Source: Actinobacteria bacterium UBA4426 (lineage in GTDB: Bacteria > Actinomycetota > Actinomycetes > S36-B12). From it: a stretch of 53,034 nucleotides of DNA. The notes beneath the pieces were generated by a model that saw only the letters and a list, made by a program, of their open reading frames with translations, ran no database searches and had not been told where the DNA came from. How positions within the stretch are numbered: the first letter of the stretch is position 1; each line of letters opens with the position of its first letter. The translations under genes were made by a program, and so were the position numbers. Where the stretch lies: assembly GCA_002390705.1 (NCBI GenBank), contig DGQA01000009.1, forward strand, positions 1 through 53,034. The letters are read 5' to 3'. Of this stretch, positions 17,331 through 25,563 are shown piece by piece.

Positions 17331-17870
17331 ATGTCAGCAGTCAGTTATTCAAGGGTTGGATCCGAATCTGAATCCGCCCAGAGTCGTGGCGTGATCTACA
17401 TTCATGCCTGCCCCAATGCAGTCGCCCCGCACCTTGAATGGGCCCTGGCAAAGGTGCTTGGCACCGAAGTCCCGATGGACTGGGCTCCCCAACCGGTTGC
17501 TCCGGGGCAATTGCGCAGTCAAATTATTTGGTCGGGAAAACAAGGAATGGGTGCTCGAATCGCAAGTGCCCTTTTAGCTTTTCACCATGCCAGATACGAA
17601 GTAACCGAGGATCCCAGCAGCGGCCATGAAGGCGAGCGCTTTGCCGCAACCCCAGACCTGGGACTGTTCCGAGCCACAATCGGAACCCATGGAGACGTTA
17701 TGGTCCATGAAGAGCGCCTCCGCAGCCTCCTTGTCCAATCAACTGATACCGGAGAATCTGTCGCCGAAGATGTACGCCGGCTCATCGGTCAACCGTGGGA
17801 TGAAGAGCTGGAGGTTTTTCGGATGGCCCATGAAGACGCCAAGATTCGAGTTCTGCACCATGTTTCCTAA
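17331..17870 (+). CDS. DUF3145 domain-containing protein
   Basis: A 179-residue protein of an actinobacteria-specific family with no known function. Family landmarks are GVIYIHACPNAVAPHLEWAL near residue 20 and GRxA-like segments such as GMGARIASALLAFHHARYEV. It has no signal peptide or membrane segment. The ATG has a strong Shine-Dalgarno sequence, AGGAGGT, about five bases upstream. It is convergent with the accD-type gene and sits at the end of the fatty-acid cluster, its usual place in actinobacteria, which suggests a link to lipid synthesis. Confidence 0.9.
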   Translation: MSAVSYSRVGSESESAQSRGVIYIHACPNAVAPHLEWALAKVLGTEVPMDWAPQPVAPGQLRSQIIWSGKQGMGARIASALLAFHHARYEVTEDPSSGHEGERFAATPDLGLFRATIGTHGDVMVHEERLRSLLVQSTDTGESVAEDVRRLIGQPWDEELEVFRMAHEDAKIRVLHHVS

Positions 17871-17881
17871 CGAAAAAAGGG

Positions 17882-19288
17882 TTACAGCGGAATATTGCCA
17901 TGGTTACCGCGGGCACCCGGAGTGTCCAGGAGCACCTCGGCGACAGCTCGCCTGGTGAGAGTCGGGTCGACAACGCGGTCAACCACTCCCAAATCCACTG
18001 CCCGTGTGATCCCTCCTGAGATCACTTCGTGCTCCGCAGCAAGTTCTAGCTCCACCTGCTCGCGACTGTCCTCGGGAACTTCGGCCAGACGACGGCGATG
18101 CAAAATGCGGATGGCAGCCACTGAGCCCATGACCGCCACCTCTGCGTCTGGCCAGGCGAACACCTTGGTGGCACCCAAGGAGGCCGAGTTCATGGCAACA
18201 AACGCCCCGCCGTAGGCCTTTCGGGTAACAACCGTGACCCGCGGGGTCACACATTCGGCAAAAGCGTGCAAAAGTTTGGCTCCGCGGCGGACAACGCCTT
18301 CCCATTCTTGCCCCACGCCCGGGAGGTACCCGGGGACGTCAACGAGCACAACCAACGGGACCCCGAAGGCGTCACACATCCGAACAAAGCGCGAAGCTTT
18401 TTCTGCGCTGGAGGAGTCGAGGCAGCCGCCCAGGCGCAAAGGGTTGTTCGCGACCACACCGATTGTGCGTCCTCCCAAGCGGCCAAGACCGACAACGATA
18501 TTAGGTGACCACTTAGCATGCAGCTCAACGAATGAATCCAAGTCAACGAAGCCTTCAACAATGGGGTGTACGTCGTAGGCACGGCGGGAAGATTCAGGGA
18601 GAAGGGCGCCGAGATCGCGATCGGCGACGCTACTCAAATCTAGAGACCCTTGATGGCCGAGTAGCTTGACGAGTCGGATCCCCTTTTCCATCGCTTCTTG
18701 TTCTGTGTCGGTCGTGATATGGACCACGCCACTACGACGGCCATGGGGTTCGGGCCCACCAAGGCGATCCATGTCCACATCTTCACCGGTAACCGAGCGA
18801 ACTACTTCAGGTCCGGTAACAAAAATTCGGCCGGCTGGGCCAAGGACAACAATGTCGGTCAGCGCCGGTCCGTAAGCCGCTCCACCTGCTGCGGGTCCAA
18901 GGACAATGGAGATCTGGGGAACTTTGCCACTTGCCCGGGTCATTGAAAGAAAAACCCGCCCCACACCATCAAGACTGGCGACCCCTTCCCGCAGTCGTGC
19001 ACCACCGGAATGCCAAATACCAACGATCGGGGAAGAGTCGGCCAGAGCGCGGTCGTAGGCGGTAACAATTGCCCGGCAACCAACCGAACCCATTGCTCCA
19101 CCTTGAACAGTGGGGTCGGTGCAGAAAGCAACGCAGTGAACTCCACCCGAGGTGCCTACGGCCGCGAGCACACCACTGTCGTCAATCGGGGTGATGGCGG
19201 TGAATTCACCGCCATCAAAAAAGTTAGCGAGACGCACCAGTGGCGAACGGGGATCTAATTCTGCTGGTGCTTCGGTCATGTCAGACAC
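17882..19288 (-). CDS. accD: Acyl-CoA carboxylase carboxyltransferase (beta) subunit
   Basis: Transfers the carboxyl group from carboxybiotin to acetyl- or propionyl-CoA to form malonyl- or methylmalonyl-CoA. It is 468 residues with no zinc finger, like the PccB-type subunits of actinobacteria. Oxyanion-hole segments are VLGPAAGGAAYGPALTD near residue 130 and VDVPGYLPGVGQEWEGVVRR in the second half; the N-terminal part has the acyl-CoA-binding SVGCRAI and HSGGARLREGV. The start overlaps the fabF stop by eight bases, so it is the last gene of the fas operon. The biotinylated alpha subunit is not in the window. Confidence 0.9.
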   Translation of the reverse strand: MSDMTEAPAELDPRSPLVRLANFFDGGEFTAITPIDDSGVLAAVGTSGGVHCVAFCTDPTVQGGAMGSVGCRAIVTAYDRALADSSPIVGIWHSGGARLREGVASLDGVGRVFLSMTRASGKVPQISIVLGPAAGGAAYGPALTDIVVLGPAGRIFVTGPEVVRSVTGEDVDMDRLGGPEPHGRRSGVVHITTDTEQEAMEKGIRLVKLLGHQGSLDLSSVADRDLGALLPESSRRAYDVHPIVEGFVDLDSFVELHAKWSPNIVVGLGRLGGRTIGVVANNPLRLGGCLDSSSAEKASRFVRMCDAFGVPLVVLVDVPGYLPGVGQEWEGVVRRGAKLLHAFAECVTPRVTVVTRKAYGGAFVAMNSASLGATKVFAWPDAEVAVMGSVAAIRILHRRRLAEVPEDSREQVELELAAEHEVISGGITRAVDLGVVDRVVDPTLTRRAVAEVLLDTPGARGNHGNIPL

Positions 19289-20513
19289 TCCTAAAAATTA
19301 TAGCAACGTCGTGGCCACCAAAACCGAATGAATTATTGATGGTGGCGATGTCACCTTGTGGCAGGCTAACGGGACCGTTGTTGCCCACATTGAGATCAAT
19401 TTCGGGATCAATATTGTCTAGGTTCGCAGTTGGTGGGGCTTTTCTATCCCGAAGGGCCAAGATGCTGTAGATCGACTCAATCGCGCCTGCGCCACCAAGG
19501 AGGTGACCCGTCATGGATTTGGTGCCGGCCACATAAATGTTGTCCGTCGCGCTCCCCAGTGCCCGCCTGATGGCGGTTGCCTCAGCGATATCGCCTTGTG
19601 GGGTTGAGGTTGCGTGTGCATTCACGTGCACGATGTCGGCTGGTGTGAGGTGCGCTTCCTCAAGTGCCTCGGTGATCGCTCGAGCAGCGCCAGCGCCGTC
19701 AGGGTCGGGCTGGGCAATATGGTGTCCGTCGCTGGTGAGACCGGCACCGGCATAGCGCCCAAGGATAGTTGCGCCACGTGCAGTTGCATGTTCCTCAGAC
19801 TCCAAGATGATGACTCCAGCGCCCTCGCCCATGACGAAACCGTCCCGGTCAATGTCATAGGGGCGCGAGGATGCTTGCGGGTCATCATTCCTGGTGGAGA
19901 GTGCCCTCATTTGAGCAAAGCCCGCCATGGTGACCGGGTGAATTGCCGCTTCAGTTCCCCCAGCAATCACTATGTCAGCTCGACCGGTCTGAATCATCCG
20001 GGCCGCATATGAGATGGCTTCGGCACCAGAAGAGCAAGCGCTCACGGGTGTATGAACTCCGGCACGGGCACCGAATTCAAGACCAACAATTGCAGCGGGA
20101 CCGTTGGGCATAATCATGGTGACCATGTGTGGAGAGATTTTAGAGGGGCCGCGTTCTAAGAGAGTGTCGTAGGCAGCCATGAGTGAATTAATGCCGCCGA
20201 TCCCGGTCGCGATGACGGTGCCCAGTCGATCAAGGTCCACGGTTGGCGAGCCAGCATCTGTCCATGCTTCCCGCGCGGCAATCAGTGCTGATTGCTGGGA
20301 CCGATCCATCCGACGTGTTTCGTGTTTTTCCAAAATAGTACCTGGCTCAACCGCTAAAAGCCCAGCAATTTTTGCGGGCTGATCGGCAACCCATGTCTGA
20401 TCAATCACGCTAATTCCCGGTCGTCCGGCGAGGATTGCTTCCCAGTTAGATTCGACGTCGCCACCCACCGGCGTGGTCATCCCCATGCCGGTTACTACAA
20501 CTTCGCTGGACAT
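19281..20513 (-). CDS. fabF: 3-oxoacyl-[acyl-carrier-protein] synthase II
   Basis: Condenses malonyl-ACP with acyl-ACP in fatty-acid elongation. The 410-residue thiolase-fold enzyme has nucleophile Cys160 in TPVSACSSGAEAI, one active-site histidine in VNAHATSTPQGD, the second in KSMTGHLLGGAGAIE, and the C-terminal NNSFGFGGHDVAI. The ATG at 20513 has GGAGG five to six bases upstream, which decides it over a longer open frame. It follows acpP across a 126-base gap that contains a stable stem-loop. Confidence 0.95.
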   Translation of the reverse strand: MSSEVVVTGMGMTTPVGGDVESNWEAILAGRPGISVIDQTWVADQPAKIAGLLAVEPGTILEKHETRRMDRSQQSALIAAREAWTDAGSPTVDLDRLGTVIATGIGGINSLMAAYDTLLERGPSKISPHMVTMIMPNGPAAIVGLEFGARAGVHTPVSACSSGAEAISYAARMIQTGRADIVIAGGTEAAIHPVTMAGFAQMRALSTRNDDPQASSRPYDIDRDGFVMGEGAGVIILESEEHATARGATILGRYAGAGLTSDGHHIAQPDPDGAGAARAITEALEEAHLTPADIVHVNAHATSTPQGDIAEATAIRRALGSATDNIYVAGTKSMTGHLLGGAGAIESIYSILALRDRKAPPTANLDNIDPEIDLNVGNNGPVSLPQGDIATINNSFGFGGHDVAIIFRSV

Positions 20514-20555
20514 GTAATCCTCCAAATGTGTGCGTTTTTTCGTGTGTAAGCGGGT

Positions 20556-20594
20556 GCCAGCCTCATCAAGGTGTTTCTCGTTAATGAGACTGGC
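20556..20594 (-). ncRNA. Intercistronic stem-loop between acpP and fabF
   Basis: In the minus-strand transcript, GCCAGUCUCAU (20594-20584) pairs over all eleven positions, with one G-U, with AUGAGGCUGGC (20566-20556) across a 17-base loop. There is no U-run after it. It lies about 45 bases after the acpP stop and could be a processing or stability element, or an attenuator that lowers fabF relative to acpP. Confidence 0.45.
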
Positions 20595-20639
20595 CACACC
20601 ACGTGGTTGATCCGAACTACTGACTTTTCAGAGCTGGTT

Positions 20640-20879
20640 TTAAGAGTTGGCTTCGATGTAGGCCACTGCGTCGCCGACGGTAACAAGATCTTTTGCAGCG
20701 GCGTCAGGAATTGTCACTCCCCACTTGTCCTCGGCTGCCATCACAACCTCAACCATTGAGAGCGAATCAACATCGAGGTCGTTAACAAACGACTTTTCCA
20801 TCGTGATTTGCTCGACCGGAACACCGGCAACTTCGTTGACAATTATTGCTAGACCACTGAGTACTTCTTCTTGGCTCAT
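20640..20879 (-). CDS. acpP: Acyl carrier protein
   Basis: A 79-residue acidic helical carrier that holds the growing acyl chain on a 4'-phosphopantetheine arm. The attachment site is Ser39 in DLDVDSLSMVEV. The length and charge are typical of fatty-acid ACP. A Shine-Dalgarno-like AAAGG precedes the ATG. It lies between fabH and fabF in the operon order usual for actinobacterial type II fatty-acid synthesis. Confidence 0.96.
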   Translation of the reverse strand: MSQEEVLSGLAIIVNEVAGVPVEQITMEKSFVNDLDVDSLSMVEVVMAAEDKWGVTIPDAAAKDLVTVGDAVAYIEANS

Positions 20880-20918
20880 TTGGTGCCTTTCATCTTGGTG
20901 TGTTGTTATCCCGCACTA

Positions 20919-21935
20919 CTATTCTGCGGAAACTTGGGGGAGCGTAACAACCTGCGCGGCGTGGACCAGACCTGAGCCAAACCCAATGAGTAGAGCGGTG
21001 TCACCTGGTTTGGCCTCACCACTGTGCAGCATTGCATCCATGGCCAGTGGGATCGAGGCGGCGGAAGTATTACCCGATGTCACGATGTCGCGAGCGATCT
21101 TAACTCTCTCGGGCAGATCCAAGGCCCGGACCAGGGCGTCGGTGATTCGGTTATTCGCCTGGTGGGGGATGAACACGTCAAGGTCGGCCACGGTGATGCC
21201 GGCAATGTCGAGTGCTTCCTTGGTCGTTTTTGGCATTTCTCCCACGGCCCAGCGAAAAACTTGCTGACCGGCCATGACGGCGGTGGGGTAGTCCGGGAAG
21301 GTGCCGTCACGAAAATCATTCAGTGATGCCGTCATCGTGATGGCATCTTTTTGGCTGCCGTCGCCACCCCACACGATCGGGCCAATTCCCGGGGTATCGG
21401 AGGGGCCAATCACGACGGCACCGGCACCGTCAGCAAAAATGAATGAGGTTCCACGATCGTATTTATTGACAACGTCGGTGAGACGCTCAACGCCAATGAC
21501 CAGAATGTATTTGGCGCTGCCCCCGCGAATAATGTCCGCGGCCATGCCTACGCCGTAGCAAAAACCGGCGCAGGCCGCTGCAAAGTCAAATGCCGGTGCG
21601 CCGCGAGCGCCGATGAGTTCGCCGACTTCCACGGATGCGGAAGGGAACGCATATGGGTGCGAGACGGTACCCACCATGATCAAACCAATTTCGCTTGGCG
21701 CAATCTTGGCCCGCGCAATGGCAATTTTTGCGGCCTCCGCAGCCATGAAGACAACGGACTCGCCCTCACCGGCCCAACGCCGTTCGGTGATTCCGGAGCG
21801 TTCCCGGATCCATTCGTCGGTGGAGTCGATCAATTCACAGACCTCAGCGTTGGTGACGACTCGCTTTGGGCGGTAGCTACCTACAGAAAGTATGCGAGCG
21901 TGCTTGGCGCCTGTGACACTATTAAGCGTGGGCAT
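20919..21935 (-). CDS. fabH: 3-oxoacyl-[acyl-carrier-protein] synthase III
   Basis: Starts fatty-acid synthesis by condensing an acyl-CoA primer with malonyl-ACP. The 338-residue enzyme has the complete triad: Cys122 in FAAACAGFCYG, His in FIPHQANNRI and Asn in SGNTSAAS. The ATG at 21935 has AAAGGACC about seven bases upstream; an open extension to 22028 lies inside fabD and is not conserved. It follows fabD by 14 bases. Branched or straight primer preference cannot be read reliably. Confidence 0.96.
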   Translation of the reverse strand: MPTLNSVTGAKHARILSVGSYRPKRVVTNAEVCELIDSTDEWIRERSGITERRWAGEGESVVFMAAEAAKIAIARAKIAPSEIGLIMVGTVSHPYAFPSASVEVGELIGARGAPAFDFAAACAGFCYGVGMAADIIRGGSAKYILVIGVERLTDVVNKYDRGTSFIFADGAGAVVIGPSDTPGIGPIVWGGDGSQKDAITMTASLNDFRDGTFPDYPTAVMAGQQVFRWAVGEMPKTTKEALDIAGITVADLDVFIPHQANNRITDALVRALDLPERVKIARDIVTSGNTSAASIPLAMDAMLHSGEAKPGDTALLIGFGSGLVHAAQVVTLPQVSAE

Positions 21936-21949
21936 CGGGGCAGGTCCTT

Positions 21950-23134
21950 TCAGGTAGCTTGTTCGGTGGGATGCAGGCGAAGCAGCGGCGCACCTGGAGA
22001 CACCGGGTCGCCGTCGTGGACTAGCCATTCAATGACAACGCCGCCGTGCGCTGCGTAAATCGGAATTTGCTCCCGAGAGGTCTTAATAGAGCCAATATGC
22101 GCGTGGGGCTGGAGCGAATCTCCCTCGGCGAAGGTGACGTCCGCTGCGATAAAGATTCCTTTTGCGGGGGAAATCACTAGGCGCCACGTGGGGCTGGTTT
22201 CAATTGTTGACTTCATTCCGTGTCTTTCAATCATTTTCCAGGCAGCCGGCAAGTCATCGGGTGTTTTAAGAGCCAGAGTTTCAACCCCGGGCATTGCACG
22301 TTTGGCCAGATTGGTGAGTGTGCCTGCGGGTGGAATTTCAATCATTGCGGTGATGCCAAGGTCAAGCATTGTTTCCATACAAAAGTCCCAGCGAACTGGC
22401 TGGGCCACCTGGGAAACAAGTCGGCGGACAACGGCGCGGCCGTCATGGACAACTTGACCGTCAGCATTGGAGATCAATCGAATCCGGGGATCGTGGGTGC
22501 TCATGGCATTGCCGATTCGGCCCAGGGTGGAGCTCGCGCTTGCCATGTGTTCGGTGTGAAATGCGCCGGCAACTTCAAGGGCCCGCACGCGGGCACCAGC
22601 AGGGGCAACAAAGCTTTCGATTTGGGCGAGAGTTCCAGCCACCACAATTTGCCCGGCGCCATTGATATTTGCCGGCGTGAGCCCGACCGCGGTAGCTGCG
22701 GAAATGACTTCTTCTTGGTCGCCGCCAAGGACCGCTGCCATACCGGTTGCCGCCACCGCGGATGCCGAAGCCATTGCGTTGCCGCGCTCGCGAACAAAAA
22801 TCATGGCTTGCTCGGCGGTGAGGACTCCGGCGCCAACAGCCGCGGTAATTTCGCCCACAGAGTGGCCGGCGCCTGCACCGATGGAAGCGAATGCGGCGGA
22901 AGGGTGCGGGAACAGGCTAAGCAGCGTCACTAGCCCTGCCCCAACGATCAGCGGTTGGGCGATGGCCGTATTGCGAATCGTGTCCGCGTCTGAGGTGGTT
23001 CCGTGGGTCAGCAGGTCTACCCCGCTCACCAGCGAAAGCCATTCAATTCGTTCAGCGACCCCGGGGACATCGAGCCAAGGGGCGAGGAATCCGGGGGACT
23101 GGGCGCCCTGACCGGGCGCGACAACTACAAGCAC
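21950..23134 (-). CDS. fabD: Malonyl-CoA:ACP transacylase with extra C-terminal biotinyl/lipoyl-like domain
   Basis: Loads malonyl groups from CoA onto ACP. The transacylase part (about residues 1-305) has GQGAQ (8-12), nucleophile Ser92 in GHSVGE, a substrate arginine in VRERGNAM and the catalytic histidine in AFHTEHM. At 394 residues the protein is about 80 longer than usual. Residues 314-390 look like a biotinyl/lipoyl hammerhead: two half repeats with GD turns (FAEGDSL and VHDGDPV) around a hairpin, where SIKTSRE puts Lys351 at the modification position. The motif is neither the biotin AMKM nor a lipoyl DKA type. The GTG start has GAAAGG upstream. It is the first gene of the fas operon, 64 bases from a FasR-type palindrome. 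Confidence 0.92.
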   Translation of the reverse strand: MLVVVAPGQGAQSPGFLAPWLDVPGVAERIEWLSLVSGVDLLTHGTTSDADTIRNTAIAQPLIVGAGLVTLLSLFPHPSAAFASIGAGAGHSVGEITAAVGAGVLTAEQAMIFVRERGNAMASASAVAATGMAAVLGGDQEEVISAATAVGLTPANINGAGQIVVAGTLAQIESFVAPAGARVRALEVAGAFHTEHMASASSTLGRIGNAMSTHDPRIRLISNADGQVVHDGRAVVRRLVSQVAQPVRWDFCMETMLDLGITAMIEIPPAGTLTNLAKRAMPGVETLALKTPDDLPAAWKMIERHGMKSTIETSPTWRLVISPAKGIFIAADVTFAEGDSLQPHAHIGSIKTSREQIPIYAAHGGVVIEWLVHDGDPVSPGAPLLRLHPTEQAT

Positions 23135-23197
23135 AGCGCCACCTTTCCGTAGATATCCGCTAACTCGAGGCGCATCGACACCAAGGTTTTGCGGTAT

Positions 23198-23220
23198 TTA
23201 TTGTAGGAAACCTACAATAA
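23198..23220. promoter_or_regulatory. FasR-type operator between fasR and fabD
   Basis: A perfect palindrome: TTATTGTAGG, three bases, CCTACAATAA. It contains TTATTGT-N9-ACAATAA, close to the TTTTGT-N9-ACAAAA form I recall for Streptomyces FasR sites upstream of fabD. The right arm contains TACAAT, which also resembles a -10 element. Position, 64 bases before fabD and just after the fasR gene, supports control of the fatty-acid operon. Confidence 0.65.
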
Positions 23221-23236
23221 TGTCTGCGAAGAGCCT

Positions 23237-24409
23237 TTACCGGACATGGTTGATTCGACCCAGGATTAGTGCCAGGCGGACCGTAAAGGCGTCCCGAGAG
23301 TCAGTCAAGTCGTACCCGGTTAGCCCGGCGATCCCCTTGATCCGGTACCGGACGGTATTTGCGTGCACAAATAACGATCGCGCAGTTGCCTCCAAGGATT
23401 GGCCGTTTTCCAGGTAGCTTTCGGCAGTATCCCGCAGGTTCGGGTCCCGATCTAAAGGCCCAAAAATATTTTCGATGATCTCTTGGCGGGCGATAGCCTC
23501 TCCCATGAGTGCTCGCTCGGCCAGAAGTTCCCACGCAAACACCGGTCGAGGGGCGTGCGGCCAGGCGCCTGCAGCGGCGACACCAGAAACGCAGGTTCGG
23601 GCAGCAACACCGAGTTCGGCGAGGCCGGTGACCGATTCGGTGACGATCACGGGGCCGGCCCCGAAGTAAGGGGTCATTAGCCGGTGAGAAGAGTGCGGAT
23701 CAAGCCCTGCCCCACCAATAATTACCAACATCACTGGACCGTGAATTCCGGTGAGTAAATCCAGGCTGTGGCTTCGGGCGGCACGGCGCATCACGGAAAG
23801 TGATTCTTGGTTGTCTGAGGCCGGTGGTGAACCGGCAAGAACAAGTGCCGGTCGATCCTGGGACCAACCCAATGCAGCAATGCGGCTCAGAATCTCACTG
23901 TCGACATCACTTCGAATCAGGGCGTCGAGAATCAGTGCTTCAAGGCGCGCGTCCCAAGCGCCACGGGCTTCCGCCGCTCGCGCGTATACTTCCGCTGCGC
24001 TAAATGCGACCTCGCGGGAATACTGCAACGTGGCAATGCGCGCGTGAGCCAGGTCCTCATTTTCGAGGAAGGTATCGAGTTGAGATTCCACCGCTTCAAT
24101 TGTCGTGCGAACAAGTTCAACAGTTTGCTCAAGTGAAATTACACTCGCTAATTCGCGCGGTGCAGCGCCGAACACATCAGCCGTGAGTTTGGGAACACTG
24201 GCGTCTGAGGATTTAGCCCAGTCGGAATACCAACCCATGAATGCGCCAATCCCCGCCTGGGCGACGACGGCGACCCAGGCGCGTTGGTCTGCACTGAGTT
24301 CCCGGTACCAAGGGAAAACTTCCATGCGCTTAACAGCTAGGGTTCCCAGATCACCCGAGGCAGCTTGCATGCGGGTGATCAACGAATCTGGGTTTTCCGA
24401 GTTGGGCAT
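23237..24409 (-). CDS. fasR: PucR-type transcriptional regulator FasR of fatty-acid synthesis
   Basis: A 390-residue regulator with a C-terminal PucR helix-turn-helix: SLEATARSLFVHANTVRYRI near residue 340, followed by GIAGLTGYDL. The middle carries a GGDEF-like/CdaR-type segment without catalytic motifs. Its place directly upstream of fabD-fabH-acpP-fabF matches FasR of Streptomyces, which activates that operon, so the name is a synteny-based assignment. A strong palindrome separates it from fabD. It starts with ATG at 24409, ten bases after the MbfA-like gene. Confidence 0.87.
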   Translation of the reverse strand: MPNSENPDSLITRMQAASGDLGTLAVKRMEVFPWYRELSADQRAWVAVVAQAGIGAFMGWYSDWAKSSDASVPKLTADVFGAAPRELASVISLEQTVELVRTTIEAVESQLDTFLENEDLAHARIATLQYSREVAFSAAEVYARAAEARGAWDARLEALILDALIRSDVDSEILSRIAALGWSQDRPALVLAGSPPASDNQESLSVMRRAARSHSLDLLTGIHGPVMLVIIGGAGLDPHSSHRLMTPYFGAGPVIVTESVTGLAELGVAARTCVSGVAAAGAWPHAPRPVFAWELLAERALMGEAIARQEIIENIFGPLDRDPNLRDTAESYLENGQSLEATARSLFVHANTVRYRIKGIAGLTGYDLTDSRDAFTVRLALILGRINHVR

Positions 24410-24418
24410 CAGTTCCCA

Positions 24419-25561
24419 TTAGCCTGTTGAGACACCAATGAGTGAACCGACCGCATAGGTGATAGTTGCTGCACCGACACCCCACGACAATTGCCGTGTG
24501 GCACTGAAGACGATTCCGCGGCCAGATAATCGTCCGACCACACCACCGACAACACACAGGGCGATAATCGCAGCCGCAATTGCGGTAAAGAATGCGGCAG
24601 ATCCCTCAAGGAAGGTGTAGGGAAGTACTGCAACGCTGGCACCGATCGCAAATGCAATGAAACTTGATACGGCGACCTTGACCGGGGATCCGAGTTGATC
24701 TGGATCTAGGCCAAGCTCTTCACGCGCCAACGTGTCCAGGGCAGTTTTCGGATCGGACATTATCTTGTCCGAAACTGACTTGGCCAAAGCCTTATCTAAT
24801 CCTTTTGCCCGGTAAATCAGCTCCAGCTCTTTTGCCTCTTCCTCTGGCTTATCTCTAAGCTCAATGGCTTCCATTTCAATTTCCCGTCGGAAAAGATCGC
24901 GTTGGCTGGCAACGCTGACGTACTCTCCCGCAGCCATAGAAAATGATCCAGCGAGCAGTCCTGCTAAACCAGCGAACAACACCGTGCTGTTGTCAAGGGA
25001 CCCGTTGAGGCTTGCTCCGGCAAAACCCATGACCAATGCCGTATTAGATACCAGCCCGTCGGAGATCCCGAAGACCGCCGCACGAACCGAGCCAGAGCGA
25101 TCAACCCGGTGCCAGGGCTCGCCGCCTTTTGGCGCCGCGGCGGCGCGCGAGGTAATAGTGGGGATCGCCGTACCCCGGATCATGCTGCGGAACACTTCAG
25201 CGTGTTCGCGCTCGTCCTCGGACATTGAATCAAGTGCCTCAGGTTCCTCGTCATACATGCCGGCGTCGGCGCCCTCATTTCGTTCCAAGGTTCCCAGGAC
25301 ACTGTTAAGGCCGGTTACCCGCGCAGTATTGACGAGTCGTTGATCTGCGGGGTCAAGTTCGGTCGGAGCAGCGGGAATATCCACGCCGTACTCGGAAAGT
25401 TTTTCCAGCCAATGCTCGGCGTGGGCGTCTTCAATGTCGGCAAGCTCGATTAACGCGTCAGCTCGATCCCCGGTTACGGTTTCGGCGAGTGCGCGGTACA
25501 ACAATGAAGCTTTGCGTTCGGCTTCGAGGTAATGCAGAAACCGCTTAGGATCCTTACTCAT
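24419..25561 (-). CDS. MbfA-like membrane-bound ferritin: rubrerythrin-type domain fused to VIT1 transporter
   Basis: A 380-residue fusion. Residues 1-140 form a ferritin-like/erythrin domain with iron-ligand candidates in YLEAERKAS, ELADIEDAHAEHW and DEREHAEVFR. Residues from about 155 form a VIT1/CCC1 transporter, beginning with RAAVFGISDGLVSNTALVMG, with a charged cytosolic loop (DLFRREIEMEAIELRDKPEEE) and about five membrane segments. Related proteins export ferrous iron from the cytoplasm and protect against iron and peroxide stress. It ends two bases before aceE in the same direction, though the link to pyruvate dehydrogenase is unclear. Confidence 0.88.
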   Translation of the reverse strand: MSKDPKRFLHYLEAERKASLLYRALAETVTGDRADALIELADIEDAHAEHWLEKLSEYGVDIPAAPTELDPADQRLVNTARVTGLNSVLGTLERNEGADAGMYDEEPEALDSMSEDEREHAEVFRSMIRGTAIPTITSRAAAAPKGGEPWHRVDRSGSVRAAVFGISDGLVSNTALVMGFAGASLNGSLDNSTVLFAGLAGLLAGSFSMAAGEYVSVASQRDLFRREIEMEAIELRDKPEEEAKELELIYRAKGLDKALAKSVSDKIMSDPKTALDTLAREELGLDPDQLGSPVKVAVSSFIAFAIGASVAVLPYTFLEGSAAFFTAIAAAIIALCVVGGVVGRLSGRGIVFSATRQLSWGVGAATITYAVGSLIGVSTG

Positions 25562-25563
25562 GC

